Shown here piece after piece: positions 36,454-46,234 of a stretch of DNA of 64,000 bases (the stretch's first letter is position 1; each line of letters opens with the position of its first letter). The stretch covers positions 1 through 64,000 of the forward strand of contig NZ_CANTJS010000013.1 of assembly GCF_947654275.1 (NCBI RefSeq), given 5' to 3'. This DNA is from an uncultured Oscillibacter sp. GTDB lineage: Bacteria > Bacillota > Clostridia > Oscillospirales > Oscillospiraceae. Both the position numbers and the translations under genes were made by a program. Under the pieces are notes generated by a model that made no database searches, was not told the origin of the DNA, and was given only the letters and a program-made list of their open reading frames with translations.

Positions 36454-37515
36454 ATGGAGATGAAGCCCTATCGGGTCCCCCGGAGCCGGGGACCGAAGAT
36501 TGCCGCCATCGGCGGCGGACACGGCCTGTCCAACATGCTGCGGGGACTGAAGGAGTACACGGAAAACCTCTCCGCCATCGTCACGGTGGCGGACGACGGC
36601 GGTGGCTCCGGCGCTTTGCGTCAGGACCTGGGGATGCCGCCCCCCGGCGATATCCGGAACTGTCTCCTGGCTCTGGCCAACACGGAACCCCTGCTGAGCG
36701 AGCTCATCGACTACCGCTTTTCCGAGGGGAGCCTGGCGGGCCAGAGCTTCGGGAACCTCTTCCTGGCGGCGCTGAACGGCATTTCCCCCAGCTTTGACAC
36801 GGCGGTGCGCCGCATGAGCGAGGTCCTGGCCATCACCGGCCGGGTTCTGCCTGTGACCACCGCCGATGTGCGGCTGGAAGCGGAGTTTGAAAACGGCGCG
36901 TCGGTGGTAGGGGAGTCGAAGATTTTTTACTGCAAGAAAAAAGAGGACTGCCGCATCACCCGGGTCCGGCTGCTGCCGGAGCGGCCCAGGCCCCTGCCGG
37001 AGGCCCTGGCCGCCATTGCCGGAGCGGACATGATTCTCCTGGGGCCCGGCAGCCTGTATACCAGCATCATTCCCAATCTGCTGGTGGACGGCATCGTGGA
37101 GGCAATCCAAAATTCCCCGGCGCTGAAGGTCTACGTCTGCAACGTCATGACCCAGGAGGGGGAGACGGAGGGCTATACGGCTTCGGACCACATCGCCGCT
37201 ATTTTCAAGCACTCGGCGGACCACCTCTTTGACGTGTGCCTGGTGAACTCCTCTCCCGTTCCCAGGGCCGTGGCCGCCCGTTATGCCGAGGAGGGGGCGG
37301 AGATGCTGCGCTATGACACGGACCGCTGCGCCGCCCTGGGGGTGGAGCTGGTGAGCCGCCCCATCGCCATGGTAGAGGACGGCTTCGTCCGCCACCAGCC
37401 GGAGCACCTGGCCCGGGAGCTGATTCTGCTTCACGCGGAGCGGAGCGTCCGCATTGCCGGCGGCCCCGGAGGCGGCGACGCCTTCCGGGTGGAGCGGAAA
37501 AGAGGCGCCCGTTAA
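36454..37515 (+). CDS. yvcK: YvcK-family protein (gluconeogenesis factor)
   Basis: AAIGGGHGLSNMLRGLKEYTENLSAIVTVADDGGGSGALRQDLG. Confidence 0.97.
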   Translation: MEMKPYRVPRSRGPKIAAIGGGHGLSNMLRGLKEYTENLSAIVTVADDGGGSGALRQDLGMPPPGDIRNCLLALANTEPLLSELIDYRFSEGSLAGQSFGNLFLAALNGISPSFDTAVRRMSEVLAITGRVLPVTTADVRLEAEFENGASVVGESKIFYCKKKEDCRITRVRLLPERPRPLPEALAAIAGADMILLGPGSLYTSIIPNLLVDGIVEAIQNSPALKVYVCNVMTQEGETEGYTASDHIAAIFKHSADHLFDVCLVNSSPVPRAVAARYAEEGAEMLRYDTDRCAALGVELVSRPIAMVEDGFVRHQPEHLARELILLHAERSVRIAGGPGGGDAFRVERKRGAR

Positions 37516-37553
37516 GCGGACGGACGCCCCGGGAAACAGAAAGGAGACGCCGG

Positions 37554-37931
37554 ATGACAAGATCGGAATATAAGCTGGCTTTGCGGGAGCTGCTGAATCA
37601 GGACGTGGAGGGTCTGACCGAGGAGAAAAAGGCTGCGCTGGTCAAAAAGACTCTGATGGACCATCAGATTGAGTATTACCAGTCGCTGCCGCACCGAAAC
37701 CACAGAAAGAAGTGGGAGGACAAGGAGCTTCGTGTGATTTTGAAGGATGCGCCGACGAAAGAAAACTGCCTGATGTACGCCCGTCTGTTTGAAAGAAATT
37801 ACGGGAGCATTGAGCTGATTTACCGCTGGGCCGCCACAGCCGGCCGTGATATTCCGGAGGAGTACCGGAACAACCGGTTTATCAAGCAGATCAAAAGAAT
37901 TGCCAAGGAGGTCGGCTGGCGCGCTACATAG
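37554..37931 (+). CDS. conserved hypothetical protein, basic, 125 aa
   Basis: Intact ORF with SD AAGGAGACG between yvcK and whiA. Confidence 0.8.
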   Translation: MTRSEYKLALRELLNQDVEGLTEEKKAALVKKTLMDHQIEYYQSLPHRNHRKKWEDKELRVILKDAPTKENCLMYARLFERNYGSIELIYRWAATAGRDIPEEYRNNRFIKQIKRIAKEVGWRAT

Positions 37932-37954
37932 CGCCGCCGAAAAGGAGCCGCGAG

Positions 37955-38863
37955 ATGTCTTTTTCTTTCGACACGAAAAACGAGCTTTGCCGCCTGCCGG
38001 TGCAGAAGCTCTGCTGTGCCAGGGCGGAGGCCTACGGCATCCTGCTCTACTGCCATACCTTCAGCGCCTCGGAGGTCCGCATCATCACAGCCAACGAGAA
38101 CCTGGCCGCCCGGCTGCCCAGGCTCTTTCAGCGGGCCTTTGACGTCCGCTTTGACCGCCAGCCGGAGCCCTCCGGCGGGGAGCCCGGCGGCAAGATGGTC
38201 TTTCAGATTCACGCACAAAAAAAGCTGGACCACATGATTAACCTCCTGGGCTATGAGCCCCGGCAGAACCTGGCTCTGCATATCAATTTCGCCATGGTAG
38301 AAGAGGACTGCTGCCGGGCCGCGTTTCTGCGGGGCTGTTTTTTTGCCGGGGGCAGCGTAACGGACCCCCTGAAGCACTATCATCTGGAGCTCACCAGCTC
38401 CCATTTGCAGGCCAGCCGGGAGCTGGGAGCGTTGCTGCGGGAAAGCGGCTATCAATCCAAGGGCATGAGCCGGAATGGCAGCTTCGTGACCTATTTCAAG
38501 CAGAGCCACCAGATTGAGGACTTTCTGACCCTCATCGGCGCGCCGGTGGCGGCCATGAAGCTGATGTCCGCCAAGCTGGAAAAGGACCTGCGGAACGACG
38601 TGAACCGCCGCCTGAACTGCGACAGCGCCAACCTGGACAAAGCGGTGGAGGCCGCCCGGAGCCAGGGGGAGGCCATCCGGAAGCTCCAGGCGGCGGGCCG
38701 CCTGATAGAGCTGCCAGACAAGCTCCAGCAGACGGCGGCTCTGCGGCTGGAGTATCCGGAGCTGACCCTTTCCGAGCTGGCGGAGGAGTTCGACCCGCCG
38801 GTGACGAAGTCCTGCCTGAACCACCGGCTGCGGAAGCTGGTGGAGCTGGCGGAAGAGCTTTGA
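37955..38863 (+). CDS. whiA: DNA-binding/cell-division regulator WhiA
   Basis: MSFSFDTKNELCRL; LRGCFFAGGSVTDP; ELAEEFDPPVTKSCLNHRLRKL. Confidence 0.97.
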   Translation: MSFSFDTKNELCRLPVQKLCCARAEAYGILLYCHTFSASEVRIITANENLAARLPRLFQRAFDVRFDRQPEPSGGEPGGKMVFQIHAQKKLDHMINLLGYEPRQNLALHINFAMVEEDCCRAAFLRGCFFAGGSVTDPLKHYHLELTSSHLQASRELGALLRESGYQSKGMSRNGSFVTYFKQSHQIEDFLTLIGAPVAAMKLMSAKLEKDLRNDVNRRLNCDSANLDKAVEAARSQGEAIRKLQAAGRLIELPDKLQQTAALRLEYPELTLSELAEEFDPPVTKSCLNHRLRKLVELAEEL

Positions 38864-39022
38864 CCCCAAACCCATGACGCCGCAATTGCTGTAAGCCGAA
38901 GTTACTTTATGGGTAAAAAGGGGCCTGCGCTTGCCCGGATGGACAGGCATTGTCTGCCTCCGCTGGGAAGCCGCCATTGCCGGGAACGCAGACGGCAAAA
39001 ATGATAAGGAGAACCGCCATTT

Positions 39023-39469
39023 ATGACGAACACGACAAACTGGGCCCAGCTGTTTCCCATGGACCGGCAGCCCTCACTGGAAGAGCTGGACCGCTATGCG
39101 GACAGCCCCCTCTGGCAGTCGCTGCGGGCTTATCTGAAAGAAGCCTACGGCGCAGAACCCCGGATGGAGTACAGCCGCTGCGGTCTGGAACCGGGGTGGA
39201 ACGTGAAATTCAAAAAGGGGAGCAAGGCCCTGACCACCGTGTACCTCCGCCCGGGCTACGTGACGGCCATGGTCTCCGTGGCCCCCAAGGACGAGGCGGC
39301 GGCGGAAGGTGTGCTTCTGACCTGTACGGAGGCGACCCGGACCCTGTACCGGCGTACAGCCTCGTCGAAGATGGGCCGCTGGCTGATGATGGACCTGACC
39401 TCTCCGGAGGTGCTGGAGGACGTCAAGGCCCTGCTGCGCCTCCGGGCGGGGGGAGCGCCGAAGAAATAG
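39023..39469 (+). CDS. DUF3788 domain-containing protein
   Basis: WNVKFKKGSKALTTVYLRPGYVTAMVSVAPKDE. Confidence 0.8.
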   Translation: MTNTTNWAQLFPMDRQPSLEELDRYADSPLWQSLRAYLKEAYGAEPRMEYSRCGLEPGWNVKFKKGSKALTTVYLRPGYVTAMVSVAPKDEAAAEGVLLTCTEATRTLYRRTASSKMGRWLMMDLTSPEVLEDVKALLRLRAGGAPKK

Positions 39470-39471
39470 AA

Positions 39472-39501
39472 CAAGAAAGAGCAAGAAAGAGTAAGAAAGG
39501 G
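39472..39501. repeat. 3 x 10-bp purine-rich tandem repeat (CAAGAAAGAG)
   Basis: CAAGAAAGAG CAAGAAAGAG TAAGAAAGGG directly before the dnaE start. Confidence 0.9.
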
Positions 39502-39510
39502 TGAGAGACC

Positions 39511-42500
39511 ATGGCCTTCGTCCATCTGCACGTCCACACGGAATACAGTCTGCTGGACGGCGCATGCCGCATCAAGGAGCTGCCCAGGGTTGTCAGGGAG
39601 ATGGGACAGACGGCCTGTGCCATTACGGACCACGGCGTCATGTACGGCGCTGTGGAATTCTACAAGGCCTGTAAGGACGCAGGCGTCAAGCCTATCATCG
39701 GCTGCGAGGTCTATGTGACGCCCCAGGGCCGCTCCCGCCTCCAGAAGGAGCATGAATTCGACTCCGAGAGCCGGCATCTGGTGCTGCTCTGCGAGAACGA
39801 GACAGGCTACCGGAATCTCTCCTTCCTGGTCTCCGCAGCCTGGACCGAGGGGCACTATATCCGTCCCCGAATTGACAAGGCGCTTCTGCGGGAGCACCAC
39901 GAGGGTCTGATTGCCCTGTCGGCCTGTCTGGCGGGGGAGATTCCCCGGCGGCTCCGGAACGGGGAGTATGAGGCCGCCAGGGCCTACGCGGTGGAGATGG
40001 GGGAGCTCTTCGGCCCGGACCGCTTTTACCTGGAGCTCCAGGACCACGGCATCCGGGAACAGCGGACGGTGAATCAGGGCATCCTGCGGCTCCATCAGGA
40101 GACGGGCCTGCCCATGGTCTGCACCAACGACGCCCACTATCTCCGGAAGGAGGACGCGGAGACCCACGACGTTCTCCTCTGTATCCAGACCGGCAAGACC
40201 CTGGACGACGAGAACCGGATGCGCTACGAGCCCCGGAATTTCTACCTCCGCAGCGAGGCGGAGATGGAAGCGCTGTTCGGCGGCTATGAGGGGGCCCTGG
40301 AAAACACGGTCAAAATCGCGGAGATGTGCCATAAGGACTTCGTGTTCGGCAAGTATCACCTGCCGGAATTCCAGCTGCCGGAGGGCTATGACAGCTACAG
40401 CTACCTGAAAAAGCTCTGCGACGAGGGCTACCGGGAGCGCTACGGAGACGACGAGAGCCACCGGGGCCAGCTGGACTACGAGCTGGACATGATCCGCCGG
40501 ATGGGCTTCACGGACTATTTCCTGATTGTCTCCGACTTCGTGCGCTACGCCAAAGGGGTGGACATCCCCGTGGGCCCGGGCCGGGGCAGCGCGGCAGGCA
40601 GCGTGGTGAGCTACTGCCTCCGCATCACCGACGTGGACCCGGAGAAGTACGATCTCTATTTCGAGCGCTTCCTGAACCCGGAGCGTGTGAGCATGCCGGA
40701 TATCGACATGGACTTTGCCGATACCCGCCGGGACGAGGTGATTGACTACGTCCGCCGGAAATACGGCGCCGACCGGGTGGCCCAGATCGTCACCTTCGGC
40801 ACCATGGCCGCCCGGGCGGCGGTGCGGGACGTGGGGCGGGTGATGGGTCTGTCCTATGCCGACGTGGACGCCATCGCCAAGCAGATTCCCCAGCGGGACG
40901 GCAACAAATCCATCACGCTGGAGCGGGCCCTGACCCTCTCCAAGCCCCTTCGGGACATGTGCGAGTCCGACCCCGACGTGGCCCGGCTGATTGACACCGC
41001 CAAAAAGCTGGAGGGAATGCCCCGGAACGCCTCCACCCACGCCGCCGGCGTGGTGATTACCAAGCTGCCTGTGGTGGAGTACGTGCCCCTGTCCAAAAAC
41101 GACGACACCGTGGTCTGCCAGTATGAAAAGGACACCTTGGAGAAGCTGGGCCTTTTGAAGATGGACTTCCTGGGCCTGCGGAATTTGACGGTGCTGGACG
41201 ACGCGGTGAAGATGCTCCAGGAGGAGCGTCCGGACTTCCGCCTGGAGGACATCCCGGAGAACGACCCGGACACCTACGCCATGCTCTCCGCCGGAAAAAC
41301 CTCCGGCGTGTTTCAGATGGAATCCGGGGGCATGACGGACCTCTGCACCCGCCTGGGGCCCCGGAGCATCGAGGACATCACCGCCATCATCGCCCTGTTC
41401 CGCCCCGGCCCCATGGATTCCATTCCCCAGTTTCTGGAGAGCGCCAAAAATCCGGAGAAGGTCCGCTACGATCACCCGCTGCTGGAACCCATCCTCTCCA
41501 ATACCTACGGCTGCATCGTCTATCAGGAGCAGGTCATCAAAATCTTTCAGGAGCTGGCGGGCTACTCCCTGGGCCAGGCGGACATGGTGCGCCGGGCCAT
41601 GAGCAAAAAGCACGTGGAGGAGATTGAGAGCGAGCGGGAGGCCTTCCTCCACGGTGACAAGGAGAGAAACATTACAGGCTGTGTGGCGAGAGGGGTTCCG
41701 GAGAAGACAGCCCAGATTATCTACAATAAAATCTACGATTTTGCCGAGTACGCCTTCAACAAGGCCCACGCCGTTTCCTATGCGGTGCTGGCCTATCAGA
41801 CGGCCTGGTTCAAGTGCCATTTCCCCCGGGAGTATATCGCGGCTCTGCTGACGTCGGTGCTGAACAACACCGACAAAATCAAGGTGTATATTAAAGAGTG
41901 CCGGGACAGCGGCATCCCTCTGCTGCCGCCGGACATCAACCGCTCCACCGACCGTTTCACCGTCGAGGCGGACGGGATCCGCTTCGGCCTGGCCGCCATC
42001 AAGAACATTGGCCGGGGCTTCATACAGACAGTCATGAGAGAGCGGGAGGAGAAGGGGCCCTTTACCTCTCTCCATGACTTCTGCCGCCGCATGACCGGCA
42101 GCGACGTCAACAAGCGGGCCCTGGAAAACCTGATTCGCTCCGGCGCCTTTGACGCCTCCGGCGCACGCCGCTCCCAGCTGCTGCGGGTCTATGAAACCGT
42201 GCTGGACGCCGCCGCCAACCGGCAGCGCCAGAATCTGGAGGGCCAGATGGATTTCTTCTCCATGGCCGCGGAGGACGGCGGGACCCAGGCGGAGGAAGCG
42301 CCTCTTCCGGATATCCCGGAATTTACCCCCCAGGAGCTGCTGAGCATGGAGAAGGGGGCCACGGGGCTCTATCTCTCCGGACATCCCATGGACGCCTACC
42401 GGGACATTGTCCGCCGTCTGCAAATCCCCGCTGTGGGGTCCATTACTCAGGACCTGGCCCAGGAGAACGGGCCCAGCCGCTTTGCCGACGGCCAGCAGGT

Positions 42501-43008
42501 CACCCTGGCGGGGGTTGTGGCCTCCAGCAAGACCAAGACCACCAGGAACAACTCGCTGATGGCCTATGTCACCCTGGAGGATGAAACCGGCTCCATAGAA
42601 ATGCTGTGCTTCAGCCGGACCCTGGACACCTGCGGCTCCTATCTGCGGGAGGGGGAGGCCATTACGGCAAAGGGCCGTCTCTCCGTCCGGGACGAGAAGG
42701 CCCCGCAGCTGATGTGCGACACGGCCTATCCTCTGGCCAATGCCGAAGCCGGTCTGCCGGAACCGGCGCGGGGGGCGAGACCGGACCGGCAGGAGGCGGG
42801 AGAGGTTCTGTTCCTGAAATTCCCGTCCCTGGAGCACCCCTCTCTCCGTCATATGAAGCTGGTGTTTTCCATGTTTCCCGGTACGACGCCGGTGAAAATG
42901 CGCATGGCGGACACCCGGAAAATCTATGTCACACGGGTGCTGCTCCACAAGGCCCTGGTTCAGGAGGCGCGGGACACCCTGGGAGAGGAAAACGTGGTGG
43001 TCCGGTAG
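39511..43008 (+). CDS. dnaE: DNA polymerase III subunit alpha
   Basis: PHP domain FVHLHVHTEYSLLDGA; polymerase motif VGPGRGSAAGSVVSYCLRITDVDP, PDIDMDF. Confidence 0.98.
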   Translation: MAFVHLHVHTEYSLLDGACRIKELPRVVREMGQTACAITDHGVMYGAVEFYKACKDAGVKPIIGCEVYVTPQGRSRLQKEHEFDSESRHLVLLCENETGYRNLSFLVSAAWTEGHYIRPRIDKALLREHHEGLIALSACLAGEIPRRLRNGEYEAARAYAVEMGELFGPDRFYLELQDHGIREQRTVNQGILRLHQETGLPMVCTNDAHYLRKEDAETHDVLLCIQTGKTLDDENRMRYEPRNFYLRSEAEMEALFGGYEGALENTVKIAEMCHKDFVFGKYHLPEFQLPEGYDSYSYLKKLCDEGYRERYGDDESHRGQLDYELDMIRRMGFTDYFLIVSDFVRYAKGVDIPVGPGRGSAAGSVVSYCLRITDVDPEKYDLYFERFLNPERVSMPDIDMDFADTRRDEVIDYVRRKYGADRVAQIVTFGTMAARAAVRDVGRVMGLSYADVDAIAKQIPQRDGNKSITLERALTLSKPLRDMCESDPDVARLIDTAKKLEGMPRNASTHAAGVVITKLPVVEYVPLSKNDDTVVCQYEKDTLEKLGLLKMDFLGLRNLTVLDDAVKMLQEERPDFRLEDIPENDPDTYAMLSAGKTSGVFQMESGGMTDLCTRLGPRSIEDITAIIALFRPGPMDSIPQFLESAKNPEKVRYDHPLLEPILSNTYGCIVYQEQVIKIFQELAGYSLGQADMVRRAMSKKHVEEIESEREAFLHGDKERNITGCVARGVPEKTAQIIYNKIYDFAEYAFNKAHAVSYAVLAYQTAWFKCHFPREYIAALLTSVLNNTDKIKVYIKECRDSGIPLLPPDINRSTDRFTVEADGIRFGLAAIKNIGRGFIQTVMREREEKGPFTSLHDFCRRMTGSDVNKRALENLIRSGAFDASGARRSQLLRVYETVLDAAANRQRQNLEGQMDFFSMAAEDGGTQAEEAPLPDIPEFTPQELLSMEKGATGLYLSGHPMDAYRDIVRRLQIPAVGSITQDLAQENGPSRFADGQQVTLAGVVASSKTKTTRNNSLMAYVTLEDETGSIEMLCFSRTLDTCGSYLREGEAITAKGRLSVRDEKAPQLMCDTAYPLANAEAGLPEPARGARPDRQEAGEVLFLKFPSLEHPSLRHMKLVFSMFPGTTPVKMRMADTRKIYVTRVLLHKALVQEARDTLGEENVVVR

Positions 43009-43027
43009 AGAAAAAAACGGCAATAAG

Positions 43028-43056
43028 AAAGGACTCAGCCGGGGGCTGAGTCCTTT
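43028..43056 (+). terminator. rho-independent terminator of dnaE
   Basis: AAAGGACTCAGCC-GGG-GGCTGAGTCCTTT. Confidence 0.8.
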
Positions 43057-43219
43057 CAGCCTGTCGAAAAAGTCTTTTCGACAGGCTGAGCAAGTTTACA
43101 AAACTTCAAAAAAGTTTTGTAAACTTATTGATTGAACATGAAAGACACCCCTGATGGGTTTCTTTCATACTATCTTCCTTTCCGAAAACTAAAAGCAATC
43201 CGTTTTTTCGACAGTCTCC
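43028..43219. repeat. dispersed intergenic repeat, copy 1 (family R1)
   Basis: Shares CAGCCTGTCGAAAAAGTCTTTTCGACAGGCTG and CCCCTGATGGGTTTCTTTC...ATCTTCCTTTCCGA blocks with 59529-59713 (opposite strand). Confidence 0.85.
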
Positions 43220-43223
43220 TTTC

Positions 43224-43745
43224 TTATTCGTCCTCCTTCAGCAGGACCTGAATGAGATCCCCGTAGAGCTTTTCCGGCGCTTTCCGGAACTTTTCCGCCA
43301 GCACCTTGGCCATGTCCTCCCGAACGACCATGAGCCGCAGGTCCATGACGCTGCCCATATCGTCGTCCAGGGCCAGCTTGACCGTATAGGTTCCGTTGGG
43401 CCGCTTTTCCGTGACGGCCCGGACCTGGTTTTTCCGCCGGAGCCGCCGGTTCCACTCCGAGAGGTTCCGGTCGCAGCGCAGCCGCACGGAGTAGGGCAGG
43501 CTGGACTCGCAGATCTGGCTGTTCCGCCGTCCCTTGGCGGTGATGGCGTAGAGGTCGTTTTCGAGTGTGAGATGCTCCGTGCGGACCAGATCGGCCAGGC
43601 AGTCGGAGAAGTCGAAATAGTCGATGGCGTCGTCGCAGAGGGTCAGGTCCAGTACGGTGTCAAAGGGAATGGGCTCGATGACCCGGGCGGTGATGTAGAG
43701 AATCAGAAACTTAATTTCCAGCTTGTCCTGAATGAAACCGGGCAT
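43224..43745 (-). CDS. DUF4364 family protein
   Basis: MPGFIQDKLEIKFLILYITARVIEPIPFDTVLDLTLCDDAIDYFDFSDCL; start at 43745. Confidence 0.9.
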   Translation of the reverse strand: MPGFIQDKLEIKFLILYITARVIEPIPFDTVLDLTLCDDAIDYFDFSDCLADLVRTEHLTLENDLYAITAKGRRNSQICESSLPYSVRLRCDRNLSEWNRRLRRKNQVRAVTEKRPNGTYTVKLALDDDMGSVMDLRLMVVREDMAKVLAEKFRKAPEKLYGDLIQVLLKEDE

Positions 43746-43906
43746 AGCGGGCACCTCGCTTGTTTTTTTCCCATTATACATCCCTCCGGACGAAAACACA
43801 AGTCCGGCGGCGTTTTTGTGAACTTTGTCGAAATTTGGGAAAAAGCACCTTGACGTTCCTCCCGCGGATTGCTATGATAGGAAAAACCTTTGAAAGGCGG
43901 GGGAAC

Positions 43907-44992
43907 ATGAAGACAAGGATGCTTGCGTTTTGGCTGGCGGCGGCCATGCTGCTCTCTCTCACGGGCTGCGGCAAAGAGGAGACGGAGGAGCCGCCGGTCC
44001 AGACCCCTGTGGAGAATCCGGAGCCCGAACCGGAACCCGAGCCGGAGCCGGAGCCTCCTTACGTCCCGGCGGGAACCAACCCCCTGACCGGTCTGCCCAT
44101 GGAGCCGGAGGACGAGGAGAAGCGCCCGGTGGCGGTGATGCTGAACAATCTGAAGGCGGCTCAGCCCCAGCTGGGCATCTCCCAGGCGGACATCATCTAT
44201 GAGGTCACCGCCGAGGGGGGCATCACCCGGATGCTGGGCCTCTATCAGACCATGGACGGCATAGGGACCCTGGGCAGCATCCGGTCCACCCGGCCCTATT
44301 ACATTGAGCTGGCCCTGGGGCACGACGCCCTGCTGATCCACGCCGGTGGCAGCCAAGAGGCCTATTCCGATATTTACAGCTGGAAGGTGGACAATATGGA
44401 CGGAGTCCGGGGCGGCAGCGACGCGGAAATTTTCTGGCGGGATCGGGACCGGCAGAGGAACAATGGCTATGAACACAGTCTGATTACCTCCGGCGAGAAG
44501 ATACAGGCCTATCTGGACCAGGGCCGCTTTGACACGGAGCACCGGGACGGATGGGAAGAGGCCCTGCACTTTGCCCAGGACGGAACCCCCGCCGGCGGCG
44601 AGAGGGCGGAGCACATTACACTGCGCTTTTCCACATACAAGACCGGAACCTTTGACTATGAGCCCGCTGTGGGCCAGTATCTGGCGGGCCAGTACGGCGA
44701 AAACCACGTGGACGCCGCCACGGGCATGCAGGTGGCGGCCACCAATGTGCTGGTGCTGGAGACCTCCATTTCCGTCATTGACAGCGAGGCGCGCCAGCGG
44801 GTGAAAACCGTGGGGGAGGGGAAGGGGACCTTCTTCTGCGGAGGAAAGGCCGCGGCGATTCAATGGAGCCGGGAGGACCGGAACAGCCCCTTTGTCTATA
44901 CCCTGGAGGATGGGACGCCTCTGACACTGGGGCAGGGGAAGAGCTATATCTGTCTGATTTCCCCCAAGGTCAGCACGCTGAAATATGAGTGA
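43907..44992 (+). CDS. DUF3048 domain-containing (YerB-like) lipoprotein
   Basis: Lipobox LLSLTGCGKEE; NPLTGLPMEPEDEEKRPVAVMLNN; GSIRSTRPYYIELALGHDALLIHAGGS. Confidence 0.95.
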   Translation: MKTRMLAFWLAAAMLLSLTGCGKEETEEPPVQTPVENPEPEPEPEPEPEPPYVPAGTNPLTGLPMEPEDEEKRPVAVMLNNLKAAQPQLGISQADIIYEVTAEGGITRMLGLYQTMDGIGTLGSIRSTRPYYIELALGHDALLIHAGGSQEAYSDIYSWKVDNMDGVRGGSDAEIFWRDRDRQRNNGYEHSLITSGEKIQAYLDQGRFDTEHRDGWEEALHFAQDGTPAGGERAEHITLRFSTYKTGTFDYEPAVGQYLAGQYGENHVDAATGMQVAATNVLVLETSISVIDSEARQRVKTVGEGKGTFFCGGKAAAIQWSREDRNSPFVYTLEDGTPLTLGQGKSYICLISPKVSTLKYE

Positions 44993-45241
44993 GCGCCAAA
45001 ACCGCTGGAATCATGGCCGGGCGGGATTGCTTCCCGGAGTTCCCCCGCAATCCGGAGGGACTGCGGCGCAATGGAAAGGGGCGGGAACCGCCCGGACAGT
45101 GGTTCTTCGCTGTGAACGGTTCCAGGCAGAAACTGGATTGGGCCGCCCGCCGGGCGGCTCTTTCACCTCTTGAGCCCCTGCGCATACACTGGAATGAAGG
45201 GACCGCCCCTTCACTCAGTTACTTATCAGGAGGTTATTGCA

Positions 45242-46072
45242 ATGCCCGAAAAAGTTATGCCCGGTCCCGTGTCGGATCTCAGCGGCATCCGCGAGGCGGT
45301 TTGCATCCATACCAGGAAGATTTATGATTCCTGCAGAGATAAAGACTGCATCGAGGACCTTCGTTTCTATCCCAAGCTCCAGTATGTGGACGTCATCAAC
45401 CGCGCCCTGTCCGTAAAGGGCGGCAGCGCCAGACTGCTGTATGTCTACGTGGATGTGGAGCCCGTCAGCTTCAACCGGGGCTTCTACACCGTAGATATGC
45501 GCTTCTTCTACTCCGTGACCCTCCAGGCCTACCTCAGCTGCCCCGCCCCCGTCACCGTGGAAGGCCTGTGCGTGTTTGACAAGCGGGCCATTCTCTTCGG
45601 CAGCGAGGGCAACGCCAAGATCTTTTCCTCTGAGCTCCGCACCGGTGAGCCGGATCTTCAGCTCATGAGCCGCTCCAATCTCCCTGTGGCCGTGGTGGAG
45701 GCGGTGGACCCCATCGTTCTGGACGCCCGGCTCATGGACTGCTGCGGCAAGCGGGAGTGTGACTGCGACCTGTGCGAGGTGCCCTCCTTCGTCAACAGCT
45801 GCTTCAACGGCGAGCTCTCCAGCGGGGACGACAGCCGCCGCATCTATGTCACCCTGGGCCAGTTCTCCATCGTCCGGCTGGAGCGGGATTCTCAGCTGCT
45901 GGTTCCGGTGTATGACTACTGCATGCCCGATAAGGAGTGCGCCTGCGGCACGGGGAACGAGGACCCCTGCGGCATTTTCCGCAACATCTCCTTCCCGGTG
46001 GGTGAGTTCTTTCCCCCCAACACCGTTCGGATGCCGGAGAATTACGAGGAATGCTGCTGCGCCTGCCGGTAA
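45242..46072 (+). CDS. Cys-rich conserved hypothetical protein (possible spore-coat protein)
   Basis: 276 aa with Cys clusters (CCGKRECDCDLCEV, ECACGTGNEDPC, ECCCACR C-terminus); SD aggagg. Confidence 0.8.
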   Translation: MPEKVMPGPVSDLSGIREAVCIHTRKIYDSCRDKDCIEDLRFYPKLQYVDVINRALSVKGGSARLLYVYVDVEPVSFNRGFYTVDMRFFYSVTLQAYLSCPAPVTVEGLCVFDKRAILFGSEGNAKIFSSELRTGEPDLQLMSRSNLPVAVVEAVDPIVLDARLMDCCGKRECDCDLCEVPSFVNSCFNGELSSGDDSRRIYVTLGQFSIVRLERDSQLLVPVYDYCMPDKECACGTGNEDPCGIFRNISFPVGEFFPPNTVRMPENYEECCCACR

Positions 46073-46188
46073 GGGTTTTCCCGGGAAAGGCCGCGCAGGA
46101 GAGCGCTGTAGTCTCCGCCCTGGGGCGTCTTAAATAAGGCCGGCCGCCAGCGGAGGCAGACCGCCCGAAGAAATGAACGGCTCCTCAC

Positions 46189-46234
46189 AAAAAGGCCCCT
46201 TCCCGATTGCAAAACCGGGCAGGGGCCCTTTTTT
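46189..46234 (+). terminator. rho-independent terminator
   Basis: AAAAAGGCCCCTTCCCG...CGGGCAGGGGCCCTTTTTT. Confidence 0.8.

Noticed and set aside
34056-36455. 799-aa minus-strand ORF across ROK kinase/murB/rapZ
   Set aside because: Antisense shadow ORF spanning three conserved genes
39256-43023. 1255-aa minus-strand ORF antisense to dnaE
   Set aside because: Shadow ORF from high GC3; low-complexity His/Gly/Gln-rich translation, while the plus strand encodes an unambiguous DNA polymerase III alpha subunit
44989-45327. 112-aa ORF upstream of the Cys-rich gene
   Set aside because: No RBS or domain-like sequence, and it overlaps the start of the better-supported gene at 45242
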